From Ideonella paludis (lineage in GTDB: Bacteria > Pseudomonadota > Gammaproteobacteria > Burkholderiales > Burkholderiaceae_C): DNA of 64,000 nucleotides. The position numbers and the translations under genes are program-made. Position 1 is the first letter of the stretch; each line of letters opens with the position of its first letter. Of this stretch, positions 27,548 through 37,197 are shown piece by piece. Location: the NCBI RefSeq assembly GCF_018069865.1, contig NZ_JAGQDG010000007.1, positions 273,244 through 337,243 of the forward strand. The letters are read 5' to 3'. Under the pieces are notes generated by a model. That model ran no database searches and was not told where the DNA came from. It saw only the letters and a list, made by a program, of their open reading frames with translations.

Positions 27548-27991
27548 ATGAACACGCTGGAGCGCTTTCGGCACTTCCTGGCCCAGGCCCCGTTCATGCG
27601 GGACTTGGGCGTGGAGGCGCTGGCCCTGAGCCCGGGCCGGGTGACGACAGCGCTGACACTGCAGCCCCGCTTTTTGCAGCACACGGGCCAAGCGCATGCC
27701 GGGGTGCTGGCCACGCTGGCTGACCACAGCATGGGCTCAGCCGCGCAGACGCTGGCGCCTGACGATCATTGGGTTGTCACCGCCGAGCTGAAGACCAGCG
27801 TGCTGCGCCCCGCCAAAGGCGAGCGCTTGGTCTGCGAGGCCTGGGTGCTCAAACCCGGCCGCATGCTCAGCTTCACCGAGGCCGAAGTCTTTGCCGAAGA
27901 CGCCCAGGGTGCGCGCACCTTGGTGATGAAGGCTTCGGCCACCATGGCGGTCACTGCCGCTGCACGCTACTCCACCCCACCGCAGGCTTGA
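27548..27991 (+). CDS. PaaI-type hotdog-fold thioesterase
   Basis: 147 residues of the hotdog fold; motif HTGQAHAGVLATLADHSMGSAA matches the acyl-CoA thioesterase active-site helix (HxGxxxxLADxxxG). It likely hydrolyses an acyl-CoA intermediate and frees CoA. The stop overlaps the next ATG (TGATG). Confidence 0.85.
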   Translation: MNTLERFRHFLAQAPFMRDLGVEALALSPGRVTTALTLQPRFLQHTGQAHAGVLATLADHSMGSAAQTLAPDDHWVVTAELKTSVLRPAKGERLVCEAWVLKPGRMLSFTEAEVFAEDAQGARTLVMKASATMAVTAAARYSTPPQA

Positions 27992-29805
27992 TGACGATGC
28001 GCGCTTGGCTAGACTTTTTGCTTTACGACTGGCTGAAGGCCGAGCAGCTTTGCAGCCGCCCGCGCTTTGAAGACCATGGGCGCGAGACCTTCAGCCAGGT
28101 GCTGGACACCTGCGAGCGCATTGCACGCGAGAAGTACGCACCCTTCAATCGCTTGGTCGATACCCAGGAGCCTCACTTTGATGGCGAGCGGGTCACGCTG
28201 CCGCAGGCCACGCACGAGGCCTGGGCGGCTTATGCGGGCTCGGGCATGTTGGCGGCGGCCCAAGACTACGAGCTGGGCGGGATGCAGCTGCCCTACACGG
28301 TCGAGGCGGCCGCCAACGCGTTCTTTGCTAAAGCCTCGGTCAGCATCAATGCCGGCTTGCTGACGGTGGGCAATGCCAACTTGCTGATGGCCCATGGCAC
28401 CCCGCTGCAGCAGCAGGTGTTTGCGCACCGAGAGTTCAAGGGCGAGTGGGCGGGCACCATGTGCCTCTCCGAGCCGCAGGCGGGCTCAGGCCTGGCCGAT
28501 GTGGCCACCCGGGCCGTGCCGGATGGCGAAGGCTCTGCGGACGATCCCTTAGGCCCGCGTTATCGCCTGTTTGGCAACAAGATGTGGATCTCGGCCGGTG
28601 AGCATGAGCTGACCGAGAACATCGTGCACCTGGTGCTGGCCAAGATCCCCGGCCCCGACGGCAAGCTGGTGCCGGGCACCCGTGGCATCTCCCTCTTCAT
28701 TTGCCCTAAGCATTTGGTGCGGCCGGATGGCCAACTGAGTGGTGAGCGCAACGATGTGGCCCTGGCTGGGCTGAACCACAAATGCGGTTGGCGCGGCACC
28801 ACCAACACCTTGCTGAACTTTGGTGAAGGCCGCTGGCAGCCCCAGGGCGCGCCAGGGGCCGTGGCCTATTTGGTGGGCCAGCCGGGCCAAGGCCTGGCCT
28901 GCATGTTCCACATGATGAATGAGGCCCGCATTGCCATTGGCATGGCGGCCACGATGCTGGGTATGGCCGGTTACGAGGCCTCACTCGCCTACGCCAAAGA
29001 CCGCAAGCAGGGCAGGGCGCTCAGTCAAAAGGATCCAAGTAGTCCGCCCGTGGCGCTGATCGAGCATGCCGACGTCAAGCGCATGCTGTTGGCCCAAAAG
29101 GCCTACAGCGAAGGGGCGCTGGCGCTGATGCTTTACTGCGCCCGTTTGGTGGACGAGCAGCACACGGGCACCCCCGAGGCCGCCGCCGAAGCGGCTTTGT
29201 TGCTGGAGGTGCTCACCCCCATTGCCAAGAGCTGGCCCAGCGAATGGTGCTTGGAGGCCAACAGCCTGGCCATTCAGGTGCATGGGGGCTATGGCTACAC
29301 CCGCGACTTCCCCGTCGAGCAGTACTGGCGCGACAACCGCTTGAACATGATCCACGAAGGCACGCACGGCATCCAGGCCTTGGACTTGCTGGGCCGCAAG
29401 GTGGTGATGCAGGGCGGCGCTGGTCTGAAGCTGCTGGCCACCCGCATCAACCAGACCATCGAGGCGGCATTGCAGCAGCCGGCATTGGCCCTGTACGCCA
29501 ACAGCCTGGCGCAAGCGGTGCAACGTTTGGGCGCCGCCACCAAGGCGGCCTGGGCCACAGGCCAGCCTGAAGATGCCCTGGCCAATACGACGCCTTACTT
29601 GCAGGCGGCGGGCCATGTGGTGCTGGCCTGGATGTGGCTGGATGTGGCCTGCTCTGCTGGGCAAGCACCGGCGGACAGGCAGGCCGGCATTCTGGCGGCG
29701 ACGCGTTATTTCCACCTCTATGAGCTGCCCAAGGTCGGGCCCTGGCTGGAGGTGGTGGCCAGCCGTGAAGCGGTCTGCCGTGACATGCAGCCCGAATGGT
29801 TTTAA
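27991..29805 (+). CDS. Acyl-CoA dehydrogenase, long (DmdC-like) subfamily
   Basis: 604 residues, the length of the extended acyl-CoA dehydrogenases with an extra C-terminal domain (the DmdC/AcdA-like group) rather than the 380-residue type. FAD region motif MCLSEPQAGSGLADV, then NKMWISAGEH; the catalytic glutamate should be in NMIHEGTHGIQALDLLGRK. It introduces the first double bond in acyl-CoA. The start is the first ATG (MTMRAWLDF), overlapping the thioesterase stop; an ATG two codons on is equally possible. Confidence 0.9.
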   Translation: MTMRAWLDFLLYDWLKAEQLCSRPRFEDHGRETFSQVLDTCERIAREKYAPFNRLVDTQEPHFDGERVTLPQATHEAWAAYAGSGMLAAAQDYELGGMQLPYTVEAAANAFFAKASVSINAGLLTVGNANLLMAHGTPLQQQVFAHREFKGEWAGTMCLSEPQAGSGLADVATRAVPDGEGSADDPLGPRYRLFGNKMWISAGEHELTENIVHLVLAKIPGPDGKLVPGTRGISLFICPKHLVRPDGQLSGERNDVALAGLNHKCGWRGTTNTLLNFGEGRWQPQGAPGAVAYLVGQPGQGLACMFHMMNEARIAIGMAATMLGMAGYEASLAYAKDRKQGRALSQKDPSSPPVALIEHADVKRMLLAQKAYSEGALALMLYCARLVDEQHTGTPEAAAEAALLLEVLTPIAKSWPSEWCLEANSLAIQVHGGYGYTRDFPVEQYWRDNRLNMIHEGTHGIQALDLLGRKVVMQGGAGLKLLATRINQTIEAALQQPALALYANSLAQAVQRLGAATKAAWATGQPEDALANTTPYLQAAGHVVLAWMWLDVACSAGQAPADRQAGILAATRYFHLYELPKVGPWLEVVASREAVCRDMQPEWF

Positions 29806-29819
29806 TGCAAGGAAGCCTC

Positions 29820-30611
29820 ATGACGACTTCGGTATTCAAGCTGATGGATTTAACGGGCCGCACGGCCCTGGTCACGGGCGGCTCGCGCGGCCTGGGCCTG
29901 CAGATGGCCCATGCGCTGGGTGAGGCCGGCGCCAAGGTCCTGCTCAGCTCGCGCAAGGCCGAAGACCTGGAGCAGGCTGCGGCCGAGCTGCAGGCCGCCG
30001 GCATCGATGCCCGCTGGATCGCGGCCGACGCCAGCCGGCCCGAAGACGCGCAGCGCCTAGTGGCCGAGACCATGGAGCGCTTGGGCCGGATCGACGTGCT
30101 GGTCAATAACGCCGGCGCCACCTGGGGCGCGCCGGCAGAGCAGCATCCGCTGGAAGCCTGGGACAAGGTGATGAACCTGAACATCCGCAGCCTCTTCGTC
30201 ATCAGCCAAGCAGTGGCCAAGGCGTGGATGATTCCGCAAAAGAAAGGCCGCATCATCAATGTCGCCTCCATTGCGGGCCTGGCCGGCAACCCCTCCGAGA
30301 TGACCACCTTGGCCTACAACACCAGCAAGGGTGCGGTGGTCAACTTCACCCGTGCGCTGGCCGGGGAATGGGGCCAGCATGGCATCACCGTCAATGCGCT
30401 GGCGCCAGGATTCTTCCCCAGCAAGATGACGCGCGGCACCTTGGAGCGGCTGGGGGCCGAGGCCTTGTCGGCCCGTGCACCGCTGCGCCGGCTGGGGGAT
30501 GACGAGGACTTGAAGGGCGCGACCTTGTTGTTCGCGTCGGATGCGGGCAAGCACATCACCGGCCAAATCTTGGCCATCGATGGTGGTGTCTCGGCCATCA
30601 TTGCGGGGTGA
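29820..30611 (+). CDS. Short-chain dehydrogenase/reductase, probably 3-hydroxyacyl/3-oxoacyl type
   Basis: 263 residues. Cofactor motif TGGSRGLGLQ, structural NNAGATWG, catalytic Ser in INVASIAGLAG and YNTSKGAVV for Tyr-Lys. The Arg after the glycine motif suggests NADP preference. RBS AAGGAAG supports the ATG of MTTSVFKLMDL. Lies 14 bases after the acyl-CoA dehydrogenase; role in the acyl-CoA pathway is by context. Confidence 0.88.
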   Translation: MTTSVFKLMDLTGRTALVTGGSRGLGLQMAHALGEAGAKVLLSSRKAEDLEQAAAELQAAGIDARWIAADASRPEDAQRLVAETMERLGRIDVLVNNAGATWGAPAEQHPLEAWDKVMNLNIRSLFVISQAVAKAWMIPQKKGRIINVASIAGLAGNPSEMTTLAYNTSKGAVVNFTRALAGEWGQHGITVNALAPGFFPSKMTRGTLERLGAEALSARAPLRRLGDDEDLKGATLLFASDAGKHITGQILAIDGGVSAIIAG

Positions 30612-30618
30612 GCGCGCT

Positions 30619-31056
30619 TTGAGCTCCAAACTGAAGTTTCCTGTCCATGTGCCCTTTGTCGAGCGACTGGGTCTGGAGCTGCATGGCTGTGCGAATGGCC
30701 AGTCGGAGCTGCGGGTGGACCTGCAAGAGAGCCACCTCAACTCTTGGGAAGTGGCGCATGGCGGCGTGATGATGACCATGTTGGATGTGGCCATGGCCAT
30801 GGCCGCTCGCAGCGACCACCTGGACGGCCCGGGCGTGGCCACCGTCGAGATGAAGACCAGCTTTATGCGGCCGGGCGAGGGCGAACTGCGCGCCTTGGGC
30901 CACCTGCTGCACCGCACCGCCACCATGGCGTTTTGTGAAGCACGGGTGCTGAACAGCGAGGGCGAGTTGTGTGCCCACGCCACCGGCACCTTTAAGTACC
31001 TGCGTGCCCTGCCTGGCAAGGGCCGCAGCCTGAAACCTCTGCAACGATCGGAATGA
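30619..31056 (+). CDS. PaaI-type hotdog thioesterase, TTG start
   Basis: 145 residues. Motif SWEVAHGGVMMTMLDVAMAMAA matches the hotdog thioesterase active-site helix. No ATG or GTG fits; the best start is TTG at 30619 (protein MSSKLKFPV), about ten bases after GGGGTGAG, seven bases behind the preceding stop. A second thioesterase in the operon after 27548-27991. The stop overlaps the next ATG. Confidence 0.8.
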   Translation: MSSKLKFPVHVPFVERLGLELHGCANGQSELRVDLQESHLNSWEVAHGGVMMTMLDVAMAMAARSDHLDGPGVATVEMKTSFMRPGEGELRALGHLLHRTATMAFCEARVLNSEGELCAHATGTFKYLRALPGKGRSLKPLQRSE

Positions 31057-32078
31057 GCATGAGCACTGTGAACCGTCAAATCGTCTTGGCCTCTCGCCCC
31101 ACGGGTGAGCCGACTGTCGACAACTTCAAGCTGGTGGAGGCCGCACTGGCGCCTTTGGCTGAGGGTGAGGTCTTGGTGCGTAACCATTACTTGAGCCTCG
31201 ACCCCTATATGCGCGGCCGCATGAACGAGGGCAAGAGCTATGCCCAACCTCAGCCCCTGGGCGAGGTGATGATTGGCGGCACGGTGGGCGAGGTGGTGGA
31301 GTCGCGCAACGCGCACTTCAAGCCCGGTGATGCCGTGGTGGGCATGGGCGGCTGGCAAGAGTATCTGCGGGTCAATGCCGACCAACGTGGCGTGCTGCAA
31401 AAGGTGGACACCACCCACATTCCGCTCTCGGCCTATTTGGGGGCCGTGGGCATGCCCGGCGTGACGGGCTGGTATGGCCTGACCCAGATCATCAACCCCA
31501 AGGCCGGTGAAACCGTGGTGGTCAGCGCCGCCAGCGGTGCGGTGGGCGGTGCGGTGGGCCAGTTGGCCAAAGCGCGCGGCTGCCGCGCCGTGGGCCTGGC
31601 CGGTGGCCCCGATAAATGTGCCTACGTGGTCAATGAGCTGGGCTTTGATGCCTGCATCGATTACAAGCAGCACCCCGATGTGAAGTCGCTCTCTAAAGCG
31701 CTGAAGGAAGCCTGCCCAGACGGCATTGACGGCTACTTTGAAAACGTGGGCGGCATGATTTTGGACGCCGTGATGCTGCGGGCCAATGCCTTTGCGCGCG
31801 TGGCCATGTGCGGCATGATCTCCGGCTACAACGGCGAGCCCATCCCGATGAGTGCGCCTCAGCTGATTCTGGTGAACCGCATGCGTGTGGAAGGCTTCAT
31901 CGTCAGCGAGCACATGGAGCTTTGGCCTCAGGCTTTGAAGGAGTTGGGCATGCTGGTCGCGACAGGCAAGCTCAAGTACCGCGAAACGGTGGCGGACGGC
32001 ATTGCCGCCGCGCCGCAAGCCTTCTTGGGCCTGCTCAAGGGCAAGAACTTTGGCAAGCAGTTGGTCAAGTTGGTTTGA
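31053..32078 (+). CDS. NADP-dependent medium-chain oxidoreductase, CurA/prostaglandin reductase type
   Basis: 341 residues. MDR family without zinc: motifs NHYLSLDPYMRGRM, MGGWQEY and the Rossmann segment VVVSAASGAVGGAVGQLAKARGCR are typical of alkenal/one oxidoreductases such as CurA. It would reduce the double bond of an enone or enoyl substrate with NADPH. ATGA overlap with the thioesterase upstream and TGATG overlap with the acetyltransferase downstream. Confidence 0.9.
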   Translation: MSMSTVNRQIVLASRPTGEPTVDNFKLVEAALAPLAEGEVLVRNHYLSLDPYMRGRMNEGKSYAQPQPLGEVMIGGTVGEVVESRNAHFKPGDAVVGMGGWQEYLRVNADQRGVLQKVDTTHIPLSAYLGAVGMPGVTGWYGLTQIINPKAGETVVVSAASGAVGGAVGQLAKARGCRAVGLAGGPDKCAYVVNELGFDACIDYKQHPDVKSLSKALKEACPDGIDGYFENVGGMILDAVMLRANAFARVAMCGMISGYNGEPIPMSAPQLILVNRMRVEGFIVSEHMELWPQALKELGMLVATGKLKYRETVADGIAAAPQAFLGLLKGKNFGKQLVKLV

Positions 32079-32560
32079 TGCTGCAGCCCTCTGACATCCA
32101 ATGGCAGCATGCCCGCTTTGAGGCGCTGAGCCTGCAGCAGTTGTATGCGCTGCTGCAATTGCGGGCTGAGGTCTTCATCTTGGAGCAAGGGCCTTATCAA
32201 GACCTGGACGGGCTGGACCAGCACAGCGTCCACTTGATGGGCTGCGCGCCAGACGGACGGATGCTGGCCTATTTGCGCATCGTGGAGGCGGGGCACAAAT
32301 ACGAGGAGCCGTCCATCGGCCGCGTGGTGTGTGCCCTGGCCACACGGGGTACGGGCCTGGGGCGCGAGCTGGTGCGGCGGGGCGTGGCCCTGTGCGATGC
32401 GCTCTACCCAGGTCAGGCCAACCGCATCAGCGCGCAAGCCCATTTGCAGGCGTTTTACCGCGGCTTTGGCTATGAGCCTTGTTCAGAGATTTACAGCGAA
32501 GACAACATCCCCCACATCAAGATGTTGAGGCCGGCTGGCCCCTCCATCCCTTCACCCTGA
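32078..32560 (+). CDS. ElaA-type GNAT acetyltransferase
   Basis: 160 residues; ElaA family N-terminus (YALLQLRAEVFILEQGPYQDLDGLDQHS) and acetyl-CoA loop with RGTGLGRELVRRG. C-terminal FYRGFGYEPCSEIYSEDNIPHIKM fits. Substrate unknown. Its position inside an acyl-CoA operon, overlapping the gene before, is notable. Confidence 0.88.
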   Translation: MLQPSDIQWQHARFEALSLQQLYALLQLRAEVFILEQGPYQDLDGLDQHSVHLMGCAPDGRMLAYLRIVEAGHKYEEPSIGRVVCALATRGTGLGRELVRRGVALCDALYPGQANRISAQAHLQAFYRGFGYEPCSEIYSEDNIPHIKMLRPAGPSIPSP

Positions 32561-32571
32561 GGAATCGTCGC

Positions 32572-33477
32572 ATGAAGACATTTACTGGTCGTGTGGCCGT
32601 CATCACTGGTGCGGGCTCCGGCTTTGGCCTGGAGTTTGCGCGCAAGGCGGCGAGCCTAGGCATGAGGCTGGTGATGGCCGATGTGCAAGCCGACGCCTTG
32701 GAGGCGGCGGTGGCTGAGATGCGCGCGCTGGGGGTGGAGGTCATGCCCTACCGGCTCGATGTCTCCAAGGGCGAGCAGGTCGAGGCCATGGGCCGCGAGG
32801 TGTTTGCGGCCTGGGGCGCACCGCACCTGGTCTTCAACAATGCTGGCGTGGGGGCCGGCGGCTTGATCTGGGAGCACACCGCCAAGGACTGGGACTGGGT
32901 GGTGGGCGTCAACCTGATGGGCGTGGCGCACGGGGTGCGCGTCTTCACGCCCATGATGCTGGAGGCTGCCGCGCGAGATGCGGCGTATGAAGGGCACATC
33001 ATCAATACCGCGTCCATGGCGGGCCTGCTGAATGCGCCGAACATGGGCGTCTACAACGTCACCAAGCATGCCGTGGTGTCGCTGAGCGAAACCCTCTACC
33101 AAGACCTCGCCTTGGTGACGGATCAGGTCACCGCCAGTGTTCTGTGCCCTTACTTTGTGCCGACAGGCATTCACCAAAGCCACCGCAATCGGCCGGCTGA
33201 GATGCGGGAGTCCGGCCAGCGCCCGACCAAGAGCCAACTCATTGCCCAAGCGATGAGCGACAAGGCGGTGACCAGCGGCAAGGTCTCGGCCCAACAGGTC
33301 ATCGGCTTTGTGTTTGAGGCGGTGGCGGAGCGACGCTTCTACATCTACAGCCACCCACAGGCCTTGGGTGGTGTGCAGACTCGCTTGGAAGACATCATGG
33401 GCCCCCGCAACCCGACTGACCCGTTCAGAGAGAGGCCGGAATTGGGTGAGCGACTGAAAGCGCAATTGCGGGAATAG
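32572..33477 (+). CDS. Short-chain dehydrogenase/reductase
   Basis: 301 residues. TGAGSGFGLEFA cofactor loop, NNAGVGAGG, catalytic Ser in INTASMAGLL and YNVTKHAVV. Asp at the end of beta-2 (VMADVQ) suggests NAD. It is longer than typical because of a C-terminal extension (YIYSHPQALGGVQTRLEDIMGPRNPTDPF) seen in a subgroup of SDRs. Last gene of the acyl-CoA operon, RBS TGAGGA. Confidence 0.88.
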   Translation: MKTFTGRVAVITGAGSGFGLEFARKAASLGMRLVMADVQADALEAAVAEMRALGVEVMPYRLDVSKGEQVEAMGREVFAAWGAPHLVFNNAGVGAGGLIWEHTAKDWDWVVGVNLMGVAHGVRVFTPMMLEAAARDAAYEGHIINTASMAGLLNAPNMGVYNVTKHAVVSLSETLYQDLALVTDQVTASVLCPYFVPTGIHQSHRNRPAEMRESGQRPTKSQLIAQAMSDKAVTSGKVSAQQVIGFVFEAVAERRFYIYSHPQALGGVQTRLEDIMGPRNPTDPFRERPELGERLKAQLRE

Positions 33478-33689
33478 TCGACAAAGCCACGCGAAAGTGT
33501 GGGGCCGCAGATGAAAGTCATTGGCTTGACGCGGTGGGACTGCACAGCCTTGAACTGACCTTGAGGTGGTGCTGGCGGCCGGACGCTACAGTGAAGTCTG
33601 GCACGATGTCGTCTGATCCTTTGGCTCAGGCGTTGGACGAGGCAAGCTGCTCGCTCAAGCGGGACGGCGGCCTTTCTGGAGGAACCCCC

Positions 33690-34694
33690 ATGCGCACTTC
33701 TTTGACCGCCCCTTGGGCACGCACGGCTCTGCTGGGCATGACGGCTCTTGCGGCTGTGGCCCAGGCCCAAGCCGCAGGCTGGAACGACGATCGCAATGCA
33801 CCAGTGGTGGTGTATGAACACGCTGGCGGCGCGGGCCGCGCTCTGAATGTGACGGGCAATATGCCCAACTTGGATGCGGTGGGCTTCAACGACGAGATTT
33901 CTTCGATCGAGGTTCGTCGGGGCCAGTGGCTGTTTTGCGAACATGCGGACTTTCGCGGTAAGTGCATCACCTTGGGGCCAGGGCGCCACAGCATTGAAAC
34001 GTATTTCAATGATGCGATCTCCTCCATCCGCATGGCCGATGGCGGCAACAGCGGCTGGAACAACAATGGCGGCTGGAGCACAGGCAATGTGATGGGAGCC
34101 GTCACCATCTACGAGCACATTGACTCGGGCGGACGCTCTTTAGCGGTCAATGGGCCGATGACGGATTTGTCTCGCAATGGCTTCAATGACAGCGTCTCAT
34201 CCGTCGATATTCGGCAAGGCTCTTGGCAGTTTTGCTCTGATGCCGATTTTGGTGGTCGGTGCATCACCTTGGGCCCGGGCCGACACAACATTGACGCATT
34301 GATGAACGACGAGATCTCCTCCATCCGCCAGGTCGCCGGCAACGGCGGGTATGGCCAAGGTGGTAGCTATGGCGGTTCCGCCGCGGTCACGCTGTACCAG
34401 CACATCGACTTCCGGGGCAGCTCAGCCCAGATCAACGGCGCGGCTGTCGATCTCTCTCAGCAAGGTTTCAATGACCAGGCGTCTTCCATTGAAGTTCGCT
34501 CGGGACGCTGGGAGTTTTGTATGGATGCTAACTTTGCCGGCCAGTGCTTTGTGCTGGGCGTCGGCCGCCATGCGGTGCCCTCGCAATTCAACGACAAAAT
34601 ATCATCCGTGCGCCCTGTCGGAGTGGCGATGGACAACCGCACGCCTACCCCCGCCGGCAATCGCCGCAACGAGACTTTTGACATCAAGTTCTAA
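33690..34694 (+). CDS. Secreted protein with three beta/gamma-crystallin domains
   Basis: 334 residues with a signal peptide ending near AQAQA (residue 28). The mature part has three crystallin domains of two Greek-key motifs each (about residues 38-120, 137-220 and 232-315), joined by Gly/Asn/Ser-rich linkers (GGNSGWNNNGGW, GNGGYGQGGSYGG). Each of the six Greek keys carries the calcium-binding consensus NDxxSS (NDEISS, NDAISS, NDSVSS, NDEISS, NDQASS, NDKISS), so binding of several Ca2+ ions is expected. Four of them have paired Cys positions around WxFC. Function unknown: such proteins may stabilise envelopes or adhere. GGAGGA Shine-Dalgarno. Confidence 0.88.
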   Translation: MRTSLTAPWARTALLGMTALAAVAQAQAAGWNDDRNAPVVVYEHAGGAGRALNVTGNMPNLDAVGFNDEISSIEVRRGQWLFCEHADFRGKCITLGPGRHSIETYFNDAISSIRMADGGNSGWNNNGGWSTGNVMGAVTIYEHIDSGGRSLAVNGPMTDLSRNGFNDSVSSVDIRQGSWQFCSDADFGGRCITLGPGRHNIDALMNDEISSIRQVAGNGGYGQGGSYGGSAAVTLYQHIDFRGSSAQINGAAVDLSQQGFNDQASSIEVRSGRWEFCMDANFAGQCFVLGVGRHAVPSQFNDKISSVRPVGVAMDNRTPTPAGNRRNETFDIKF

Positions 34695-34720
34695 TCACAC
34701 CCACCTTCGCAAGCGCCAAG

Positions 34721-34798
34721 CTTTGAAGCCTCCTTGATGGAGGCTCAGCACCTTTGCAAACGAGATGCTTTGAAGCCTCCTGGACGGAGGCTTCAGCG
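34721..34798 (+). repeat. Two tandem stem-loop repeats between crystallin gene and tex
   Basis: The unit CTTTGAAGCCTCCT-loop-GGAGGCT-CAGC occurs twice (34721-34748 and 34768-34797). Hairpins: 34727-34745 (7-base stem) and 34771-34795 (TGAAGCCTCC / GGAGGCTTCA, perfect 10-base stem). The loop and flanks differ slightly. No T tract follows either. They lie 45-120 bases before the tex GTG. Confidence 0.65.
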
Positions 34799-34842
34799 CT
34801 TCTGGCACACTCCCGCGCTTCGCGACTCTTTCAGACCTGCCT

Positions 34843-37194
34843 GTGTTGGACAAGATTCTGTTGCAGATTGCGGCCGAGCTTAAGGTTCGTCCCGCCCAAG
34901 TCAATGCCGCTGTCACGTTGCTGGATGGCGGGGCTACGGTGCCCTTTATCGCGCGCTACCGTAAAGAGGCCACTGATGGCCTGGATGACATTCAGCTGCG
35001 TGAGCTAGAGGCCCGCCTGGGCTATTTGCGCGAGCTGGAAGAGCGCCGTGAGGCGGTGCTCAAGAGCATTGACGAGCAAGGCAAGCTGACACCCGAACTG
35101 CGCGCCGCCATTGAGCAAGCCCCCACCAAGCAAGAGCTGGAAGACCTCTATCTGCCCTTCAAGCCCAAGCGGCGAACCAAGGGCATGATTGCCCGTGAGG
35201 CGGGCTTGGAGCCTTTGGCTGACAAGCTGTTTGCAGACCCCAGCCTCGACCCTCACACCGAGGCCGCGGCCTTTGTGAATGCCGACGCCGGCTTTGCCGA
35301 CGCCTTCGCGGTGCTGGATGGTGTGCGAGACCTGCTCTCCGAGCGCTGGGCTGAAGATGCGGCCTTGGTGGGCAAACTGCGTGAATGGCTGTGGGACGAG
35401 GGTTTGCTGAAGTCCAAGCTGGCCGAGGGCAAGGACGAGAACAACCCCGATGTGGCCAAGTTTCGCGACTACTTTGACTACGACGAGCCCATCCGCACCG
35501 TGCCTTCCCACCGGGCTTTGGCCGTCTTCCGGGGCCGCACGCAAGAGCTGCTGGATGTGAAGCTGGTGCTGGACGAGGAGCTCGTGCTCGGCCAGCCCGG
35601 CTTGGCCGAGGGGCGCATTGCCCGACATTTGGGCTGGGCCCATGCCAAGCGCCCTTCAGATGAATTGATTCGCAAGTCGGTGGCTTGGGCCTGGAAGGTC
35701 AAGCTCAGCATGAGCTTGGAGCGCGACCTCTTCAGCCGCTTGCGCGAAGAGGCTGAGAAAGTGGCCATCAAGGTGTTTGCCGAGAATCTGCGCGACCTGC
35801 TGCTGGCCGCGCCGGCGGGCAAGCGCGTGGTGATGGGCTTGGACCCTGGCATCCGCACGGGCGTGAAGGTGGCCGTGGTGAGCGACACCGGCAAGGTGCT
35901 GGACACCCACACCGTCTACCCGCATGAGCCGCGCAAGGATTGGGAAGGCTCTATCCACACGCTGGGGCGCCTGTGCGCCACACATGGTGTCAACTTGATC
36001 GCCATTGGCAATGGCACCGCTAGCCGCGAGACCGACAAGCTGGCGGGCGACCTGATCAAGCGCATTCAACAGTTGGCGCCCGGCACTCACATTGAAAAGG
36101 TGGTGGTCTCAGAGGCGGGGGCGTCGGTGTATTCGGCCTCTGAGTTTGCGTCCAAAGAGTTGCCCGATCTGGATGTGAGCCTGCGCGGCGCGGTGTCCAT
36201 TGCAAGGCGCCTGCAAGACCCGCTGGCGGAGTTGGTGAAGATCGACCCCAAGAGCATTGGCGTGGGCCAATATCAGCATGATGTGAACCAGAGTGAGCTG
36301 GCGCGAACCCTGGATGCGGTGGTCGAAGATTGCGTGAACTCGGTGGGCGTGGACTTGAACACCGCCTCGGCGCCGTTGCTGGCGCAGGTCTCGGGCCTCT
36401 CGAACGCCGTGGCAGGCAGCATCGTGCGCTGGCGTGAGGCCAATGGCCGCTTCAAAAACCGCCAGCAGTTGTTGGACGTGGCCGGCCTGGGTGCCAAGAC
36501 CTTCGAGCAGGCTGCAGGCTTCTTGCGCATTCGCGATGGCGACAACCCGCTGGACCTCTCTGGCGTGCACCCCGAGACCTACCCGGTGATTGCCAAGATC
36601 AGCGCGGCGGCGAGGCGGCCGGTGGCCGAGTTGATCGGCAACAGCGATGTCATCCGCAAGCTCAAGCCTGAAGCCTTTGCCGACGACAAGTTCGGTGCGA
36701 TCACGGTCAAGGACATCTTGGCCGAGTTGGAGAAGCCGGGACGCGACCCGCGCCCCGACTTCAAAGTGGCGCGCTTTAACGACGGTGTTGAGGACATCAA
36801 GGACTTGACCGAAGGCATGGTCTTGGAAGGCACGGTCAGCAATGTGGCCCAGTTTGGCGCCTTTGTGGACCTGGGCGTGCATCAAGACGGGCTGGTGCAT
36901 GTCAGCCAGTTGGCCAATAAGTTCGTCAACGATGCGCGTGAGGTGGTCAAGACCGGGGACATCGTCAAGGTCCGCGTCTTGGAGGTGGACTTGGCGCGCA
37001 AGCGCATCTCGCTGACCATGAAGCTGGATGCTGCACCGGCCCCCAAAGGCGGCGCAGGTGCGCGCGGCGACAACAACTACCGGCCAGCGGCGCGCCACGA
37101 GCGCCAGGAACGAGGACACGGTGGCGCACGTCGCGACGAGGCTGCCGCGCCCAGCGCGATGGCGGCGGCCTTTGCCAAGCTGCAAAAGCGCTGA
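34843..37194 (+). CDS. tex: Transcription accessory protein Tex, S1 RNA-binding
   Basis: 783 residues. An N-terminal HTH/helical region, the YqgF-like RNase H fold ([31 protein letters not shown]), a helix-hairpin-helix part ([20 protein letters not shown]…) and a C-terminal S1 domain ([33 protein letters not shown]) come in the usual Tex order. It binds nucleic acids and influences transcription and termination. The start is GTG at 34843 ([13 protein letters not shown]). C-terminus is Arg/Gly-rich. Confidence 0.94.
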   Translation: MLDKILLQIAAELKVRPAQVNAAVTLLDGGATVPFIARYRKEATDGLDDIQLRELEARLGYLRELEERREAVLKSIDEQGKLTPELRAAIEQAPTKQELEDLYLPFKPKRRTKGMIAREAGLEPLADKLFADPSLDPHTEAAAFVNADAGFADAFAVLDGVRDLLSERWAEDAALVGKLREWLWDEGLLKSKLAEGKDENNPDVAKFRDYFDYDEPIRTVPSHRALAVFRGRTQELLDVKLVLDEELVLGQPGLAEGRIARHLGWAHAKRPSDELIRKSVAWAWKVKLSMSLERDLFSRLREEAEKVAIKVFAENLRDLLLAAPAGKRVVMGLDPGIRTGVKVAVVSDTGKVLDTHTVYPHEPRKDWEGSIHTLGRLCATHGVNLIAIGNGTASRETDKLAGDLIKRIQQLAPGTHIEKVVVSEAGASVYSASEFASKELPDLDVSLRGAVSIARRLQDPLAELVKIDPKSIGVGQYQHDVNQSELARTLDAVVEDCVNSVGVDLNTASAPLLAQVSGLSNAVAGSIVRWREANGRFKNRQQLLDVAGLGAKTFEQAAGFLRIRDGDNPLDLSGVHPETYPVIAKISAAARRPVAELIGNSDVIRKLKPEAFADDKFGAITVKDILAELEKPGRDPRPDFKVARFNDGVEDIKDLTEGMVLEGTVSNVAQFGAFVDLGVHQDGLVHVSQLANKFVNDAREVVKTGDIVKVRVLEVDLARKRISLTMKLDAAPAPKGGAGARGDNNYRPAARHERQERGHGGARRDEAAAPSAMAAAFAKLQKR

Positions 37195-37197
37195 GGC

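Noticed and set aside
33599..33613. Possible sigma-54 promoter before the crystallin gene (TGGCACGATGTCGTC)
   Set aside because: The -24 half matches but the -12 half (CGTC instead of TTGC) lacks the essential GC.
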